Below, piece by piece: positions 60,675-64,000 of a stretch of 64,000 bases of DNA (positions are counted from its first letter, which is position 1; every line of letters starts with the position of its first letter). The notes under the pieces were generated by a model that searched no databases, was not told the origin of the DNA, and saw only the letters and a list, made by a program, of their open reading frames with translations. The position numbers and the translations under genes were made by a program. This stretch comes from CAINVV01 sp963663675. GTDB lineage: Bacteria; Bacteroidota; Bacteroidia; Bacteroidales; Prolixibacteraceae. The stretch covers positions 1,860,001 to 1,924,000 of the forward strand of contig OY760498.1 in assembly GCA_963663675.1 (NCBI GenBank), given 5' to 3'.

Positions 60675-62060
60675 ATGAAAAAAGCATTGTTTATTTTCAT
60701 CGGATTGGTTGTTACGCTTCTGGTCGTATTCTTTATTCTGACTGGATCCGTCAAGAATGAACCTTATATAACTTCTGCCTATTTCAAAAACACAATGGCA
60801 CGCGTTGATAGCCTGAAAAAATCAGAAGTGGCTGTGTCTGATACACTCTATGCCGGATTCTCAAGGGTCAGCATTACACCGGGTATAAATAATGCGACTG
60901 ATGATCCTGCCAGTGGTAAATTCGTTGTTGTACCACTTGCCGGATTTGGTGCCAGGAAAGGTAAGCCGGCAACAGGGGTTCATGACAGTATTTTTGTCAA
61001 ATCGGTAGCCTTGAAGGTAGGCCCCAAACTGGTAGTTTTTGTCGGAGCTGATTTGCTGATCATGCCTCCCAATATTATCGATCTGGTTACGGCGCAACTG
61101 GCCTCCAAAGGCATTCGAAGAGATCAGCTGGTCTTCTCGGCAACACACACTCATTCAAGTGTTGGTGGCTGGGGCCCCGGCTTTGTTGGTGAACAGTTTG
61201 CCGGGAAAGCCAATCCTGCGATTCAGCAATGGCTGGTAAATTGCATTGTGAAGGCTGCTGAAGGTTCAGTCGCCGACCTTTCGAAATCACAACTGAGCTA
61301 TGGCAGTTTCGACGCATCTACGCTTACCAGGAATCGTTTCATTGGAGAGCTGGGTACAAAGAACAACGATTTTACCTATGTTATTGTTGAACAAAAGGGA
61401 AAGCGGAAAGCCGTTATCGGTACATTTTCTGCACATTCCACCACGCTGGGTGACAAAAACATGGAATTCAGCGCCGATTATCCCGGTTACTGGGAACGAA
61501 AGATGGAATCAAATTCATTTGATGTGGCCTTGTTCTGTGCCGGGTCTATCGGAAGTCAAAGCCCCTCCGGCAAAGGAAAAGCCTTTGAAAGTTCAAAATA
61601 TATCGGCGAGTCTTTGGCTGACAGTCTTTTAACTAAGATACCTTCAGCTGCTTTTCAGGAGAAGCCGTTACTCTCAACTGCTACCCTGAGGGTCACTTTG
61701 CCTGAATATCATGCACGACTGACAACTACAATCAATCTGTCAACCTGGCTTTCCAACAAATTAATGCCTGAACCTCAGAATGTCTTCTTTCAGGCAATCC
61801 GCATCGGGAAACTTATGTGGATATCAGCACCCTCTGATTTTAGCGGTGAATATGCATTGCAGATTAAAAACAACCTTGCTGTAAACGGTTATGAAACAGT
61901 GGTATCCAGTTTCAATGGCAGTTATATTGGGTATATAGTCCCTGGCAAATATTTTTACATGGATGAGTATGAACCGAAGTTAATGGGGTGGTTTGGACCG
62001 ACTATGGGAGATTATTCAATGGACCTGATACGGCATCTGACCGGGATCGTGAGTAAATGA
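60675..62060 (+). CDS. Neutral ceramidase-like protein (N-terminal domain family), membrane-anchored
   Basis: A 461-residue protein with an N-terminal hydrophobic anchor (ALFIFIGLVVTLLVVFFILT). The catalytic domain of neutral/alkaline ceramidases is recognisable: AGFSRVSITPGIN, VFVGADLLIMPPNII, FSATHTHSSVGGWGPGF (zinc-binding HTH region) and IGTFSAHSTTLG (second histidine). The C-terminal beta-sandwich of full ceramidases is missing or short. The family also includes uncharacterised hydrolases of glycan loci, so the substrate may be a different amide or ester. A second, partial member begins at 63759. Confidence 0.85.
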   Translation: MKKALFIFIGLVVTLLVVFFILTGSVKNEPYITSAYFKNTMARVDSLKKSEVAVSDTLYAGFSRVSITPGINNATDDPASGKFVVVPLAGFGARKGKPATGVHDSIFVKSVALKVGPKLVVFVGADLLIMPPNIIDLVTAQLASKGIRRDQLVFSATHTHSSVGGWGPGFVGEQFAGKANPAIQQWLVNCIVKAAEGSVADLSKSQLSYGSFDASTLTRNRFIGELGTKNNDFTYVIVEQKGKRKAVIGTFSAHSTTLGDKNMEFSADYPGYWERKMESNSFDVALFCAGSIGSQSPSGKGKAFESSKYIGESLADSLLTKIPSAAFQEKPLLSTATLRVTLPEYHARLTTTINLSTWLSNKLMPEPQNVFFQAIRIGKLMWISAPSDFSGEYALQIKNNLAVNGYETVVSSFNGSYIGYIVPGKYFYMDEYEPKLMGWFGPTMGDYSMDLIRHLTGIVSK

Positions 62061-62417
62061 TTTTTGCTATTGATGGTTATCATAAAATTAAGTGACACAC
62101 GAAATTTCTTACACAGAGGAAGTATTACATAAAATGAAACTAAGAATGGTTTCGGAATTCCCGCTTCAAGGAGAATTCACTTGAGGAGAAAATGAATTAC
62201 ATAGAGATAAAATCGCTTGCTATTTTACAACTACTTGTAAATATTTGTTTTAACTCATAAAAATAGATGGCTGCAGTAATTTCTATGTATACTTTATTTT
62301 GGATTAGTAAAGAGATATTCTCTGTGTAATAATTTTAACAAGTCACTAAAACAAATGGTGCGACTCATTTTGTTCCATTTAACTTTCTGTTTTTCAATGG
62401 AATAATAAATTGTAAAA
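62061..62417. other. Intergenic region with TTACACAGAG inverted repeats
   Basis: 357 bp between co-oriented genes. TTACACAGAG at 62109-62118 is repeated in inverted form (CTCTGTGTAA) at 62320-62329, with a related TTACATAGAG near 62194. The spacing of ~220 bp could represent the ends of a small non-coding mobile element or remnant. No coding frame seen. Confidence 0.4.
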
Positions 62418-63734
62418 ATGCTGAAACTACTACTTAAAATTGCCAAATATATTATTCTGACAGTGTTGGGGCTAATCCTGGTATTATTGCTTGCATTGTT
62501 CGCTAAACCTTTGTGGCACAGGTTTGTTTCATATCCCCGCCAACAGGAGCAAATTGAGGCCTTTCAGCTGAAGAAGAAAGATTGTCCATTGGTTACTGAT
62601 CAAAAAATATTTAGGGGTGTACTTCACCTCCATAGTTATTGGTCGCACGATAGCAAAGGAACAATTTACGATCTGATATCAGCCGCGAAAAAGCGCAATA
62701 TCGATTTTATCTTTCTTACTGACCATCCGCACGGCAATCAGGATACTTTCCCAAGGGGGTATAAAGGAATGTACGAGGGTGTTCTGGTTGAACCAGGCAG
62801 TGAAAAGCAGGGATTTGATGCCTGGCCTTTTGAATCAGGCGTCATTGACTGGAAAGCGGATAAGGATACTGTTGCTAAAAATCTGGTCAAAAGGGGAGGG
62901 ATGGTGTTTTATGCACACACGGAAGAACCTCATAACTGGTCTAATGAGTGGTACCAGGGAATGGAGATATACAATTTCCATACAGTAGTCAAGGGAAAGA
63001 AATCAACCTTGCCCATTCTTTTCGATTTTATTGTAAATGGTTCCAAATATCGTGCGTGGGCCTATAATACCCTATTTGAGCGACAAACTTCCATTCTGGC
63101 CCGCTGGGACTCTTTGAACACCCACCGGAAGATCGTCGGATTTTCTGCTGTTGATGAGCATGAAAATGTCAATATAAGGGCGCGTTACCTGAAAGACGGA
63201 CGGGTACAGTGGATGGGCCCGAATACCAAACCATTCGATACGGTCAAAGTATCATTCCGGAACCGGTGGATGTTTCACAAACCGGATCAGAATGGATGGA
63301 TTTTCCGATGGATGATCGTAAATACCTATGAAACATCCTTTAATAATTCCGTCAACTATCTTTTTGCGGATTCACTAACAGTTCCCAATATCTCGAAACA
63401 TTTAATTAGTGGTCATCATTTTACAGCATTTAAATTCCTGGCGGATGCAACCGGATTCTGTTTTTATGGTATAAACCAGGAAGGCAAAATGAATGGCATG
63501 ATGGGTGATTCAATCAAAGTAAGTGAACTGAAAGAATTAATGGCCGTATCGCCGTTTCCAGGACGTTTTACCCTGAAGAAAGACGGTCAGGTTCTGGATG
63601 TGACCCCGGTTGAAACCTATCAGTATACTTTTGACAAATCATTACAGAAAGGCGCTTATCGTCTCGAAGTTGAAGTGAAACCCGGCAAAGAATGGTTGCC
63701 GTGGATATATACGAATCCGATTTATTTATACTAA
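62418..63734 (+). CDS. PHP-type metal-dependent phosphoesterase-like protein, membrane-anchored
   Basis: A 438-residue protein. An N-terminal helix (YIILTVLGLILVLLLALFAK) anchors it. The PHP-type metal motifs are GVLHLHSYWSHDSKGT (~67-82), FIFLTDHPHGN (~100) and VFYAHTEEPHNW (~173), followed by AVDEHENVNIR. The C-terminal ~130 residues form a separate beta-rich part. PHP proteins hydrolyse phosphoesters or related substrates with two or three metals. Located between two ceramidase-like genes, it may act on a glycosyl or phospho-lipid substrate (inference); the exact reaction is unknown. Confidence 0.82.
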   Translation: MLKLLLKIAKYIILTVLGLILVLLLALFAKPLWHRFVSYPRQQEQIEAFQLKKKDCPLVTDQKIFRGVLHLHSYWSHDSKGTIYDLISAAKKRNIDFIFLTDHPHGNQDTFPRGYKGMYEGVLVEPGSEKQGFDAWPFESGVIDWKADKDTVAKNLVKRGGMVFYAHTEEPHNWSNEWYQGMEIYNFHTVVKGKKSTLPILFDFIVNGSKYRAWAYNTLFERQTSILARWDSLNTHRKIVGFSAVDEHENVNIRARYLKDGRVQWMGPNTKPFDTVKVSFRNRWMFHKPDQNGWIFRWMIVNTYETSFNNSVNYLFADSLTVPNISKHLISGHHFTAFKFLADATGFCFYGINQEGKMNGMMGDSIKVSELKELMAVSPFPGRFTLKKDGQVLDVTPVETYQYTFDKSLQKGAYRLEVEVKPGKEWLPWIYTNPIYLY

Positions 63735-63758
63735 TTATTAACAACAATTCTATTAATC

Positions 63759-64000
63759 ATGAAGTTCAGATTATTAACACTACTACTATTATTGATGTTA
63801 TTTGGTGCAAGTACACATGCACAAACTTTGAAGGCCGGTGCTGCCATGCGTGACATTACTCCCGATCACCTCATACCTATTTCAGGAGGAATGGGAACAC
63901 CTGAAATGCCAACCGGTATGCAGGGAAAGCTTACAGTCAGGGCATTCGTCCTGGAAAAGGGGGCCACCAGGATCGCTATTGTAGGTGTTGACAACATTGG
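63759..64000 (+). CDS. Neutral ceramidase-like protein, N-terminal part (cut by window edge)
   Basis: An ATG at 63759 opens a signal peptide (RLLTLLLLLMLFGASTHAQT) and continues in frame to the window end: LKAGAAMRDITPDHLIPISG, then GMGTPEMPTGMQGKLTVRAF and VLEKGATRIAIVGVDNI. The AAMRDITP start and the VxxVD(N) strand match ceramidase N-terminal-family proteins. It is a second member of the same family in this region, this time with a cleavable signal peptide. The rest lies outside the window. Confidence 0.8.
   Translation, partial: MKFRLLTLLLLLMLFGASTHAQTLKAGAAMRDITPDHLIPISGGMGTPEMPTGMQGKLTVRAFVLEKGATRIAIVGVDNI

Noticed and set aside
1..64000. CRISPR arrays, tRNA or rRNA genes, insertion sequences, prophage
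   Set aside because: No regularly spaced repeats, no tRNA-like cloverleaf with T-arm sequence in the gaps, no transposase or phage proteins were recognised.

Overview
The window reads as chromosome of a member of the Bacteroidota, most likely an anaerobic or microaerobic marine, sediment or digester lineage related to Bacteroidales/Marinilabiliales. The basis is two SusC/SusD pairs, a Bacteroidota-type ExbB-ExbD-ExbD-TonB operon, promoters of the TTTG-N20-TAnnTTTG type, few Shine-Dalgarno sequences, and a mix of [FeFe] hydrogenase, ion-pumping pyrophosphatase and cytochrome bd. No rRNA, tRNA, CRISPR array, insertion sequence or prophage was seen. The first and last genes are cut by the window edges.

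Region A (1-1.6 kb, minus) holds the N-terminal part of a TonB-dependent receptor preceded by a small His/Cys-rich exported protein. Region B (1.7-23.3 kb) is a dense sulfur and redox island. It contains a CoA-disulfide/persulfide reductase with rhodanese domain, a C_GCAxxG_C_C protein, a hotdog thioesterase, an Mrp/NBP35 ATPase, two MinD-type ATPases with inserted ferredoxin domains, a CGGC protein, four NifX-fold proteins, two DUF5320-like proteins and a DUF134 regulator. It also has a thioferritin-like protein, two peroxiredoxins (one without its peroxidatic cysteine), two YeeE/YedE sulfur transporters, a cytochrome b, an octaheme cytochrome c of the tetrathionate reductase type, a sulfide:quinone oxidoreductase-like flavoprotein, MarC, and cytochrome bd with a CydX-like peptide. 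The MinD/NifX/Mrp core resembles the orange protein (ORP) gene complex of Desulfovibrio. A 16-bp palindrome (ATGAGCATATGCTCAT and variants) recurs at promoters across this island and is the best candidate for a shared operator.

Region C (23.8-30.9 kb, minus) has a beta-helix protein, then an operon for outer-membrane energisation: ExbB, two ExbD, TonB, a PstS-like lipoprotein and a TPR protein. Region D (31-39.7 kb, minus) is energy metabolism: a trimeric [FeFe] hydrogenase (HydC, a short HydB, HydA) with a HydG that lacks one expected cluster cysteine, a dihydroorotate dehydrogenase-like flavoprotein, and a membrane pyrophosphatase. Two clear rho-independent terminators separate these units.

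Region E (40.4-64 kb, plus) is a glycan-use region: GH78 rhamnosidase, GH92 mannosidase, two successive PKD-lipoprotein/SusC/SusD trios, then a PhoPQ-related alpha/beta hydrolase, two ceramidase-like proteins (the second cut by the window end) and a PHP-type phosphoesterase-like protein. No local sensor or sigma/anti-sigma pair for it is visible.

How it may fit together (inference): sulfide oxidation by the SQR-like protein and quinol oxidation by cytochrome bd would set quinone redox state. The cytochrome b/octaheme cytochrome pair would use quinol to reduce a sulfur or nitrogen oxyanion. YeeE/YedE would move thiosulfate-type sulfur, and the persulfide reductase, peroxiredoxin and thioferritin would protect against reactive sulfur and oxygen. 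Fermentation of sugars released in region E would pass NADH electrons to the hydrogenase.
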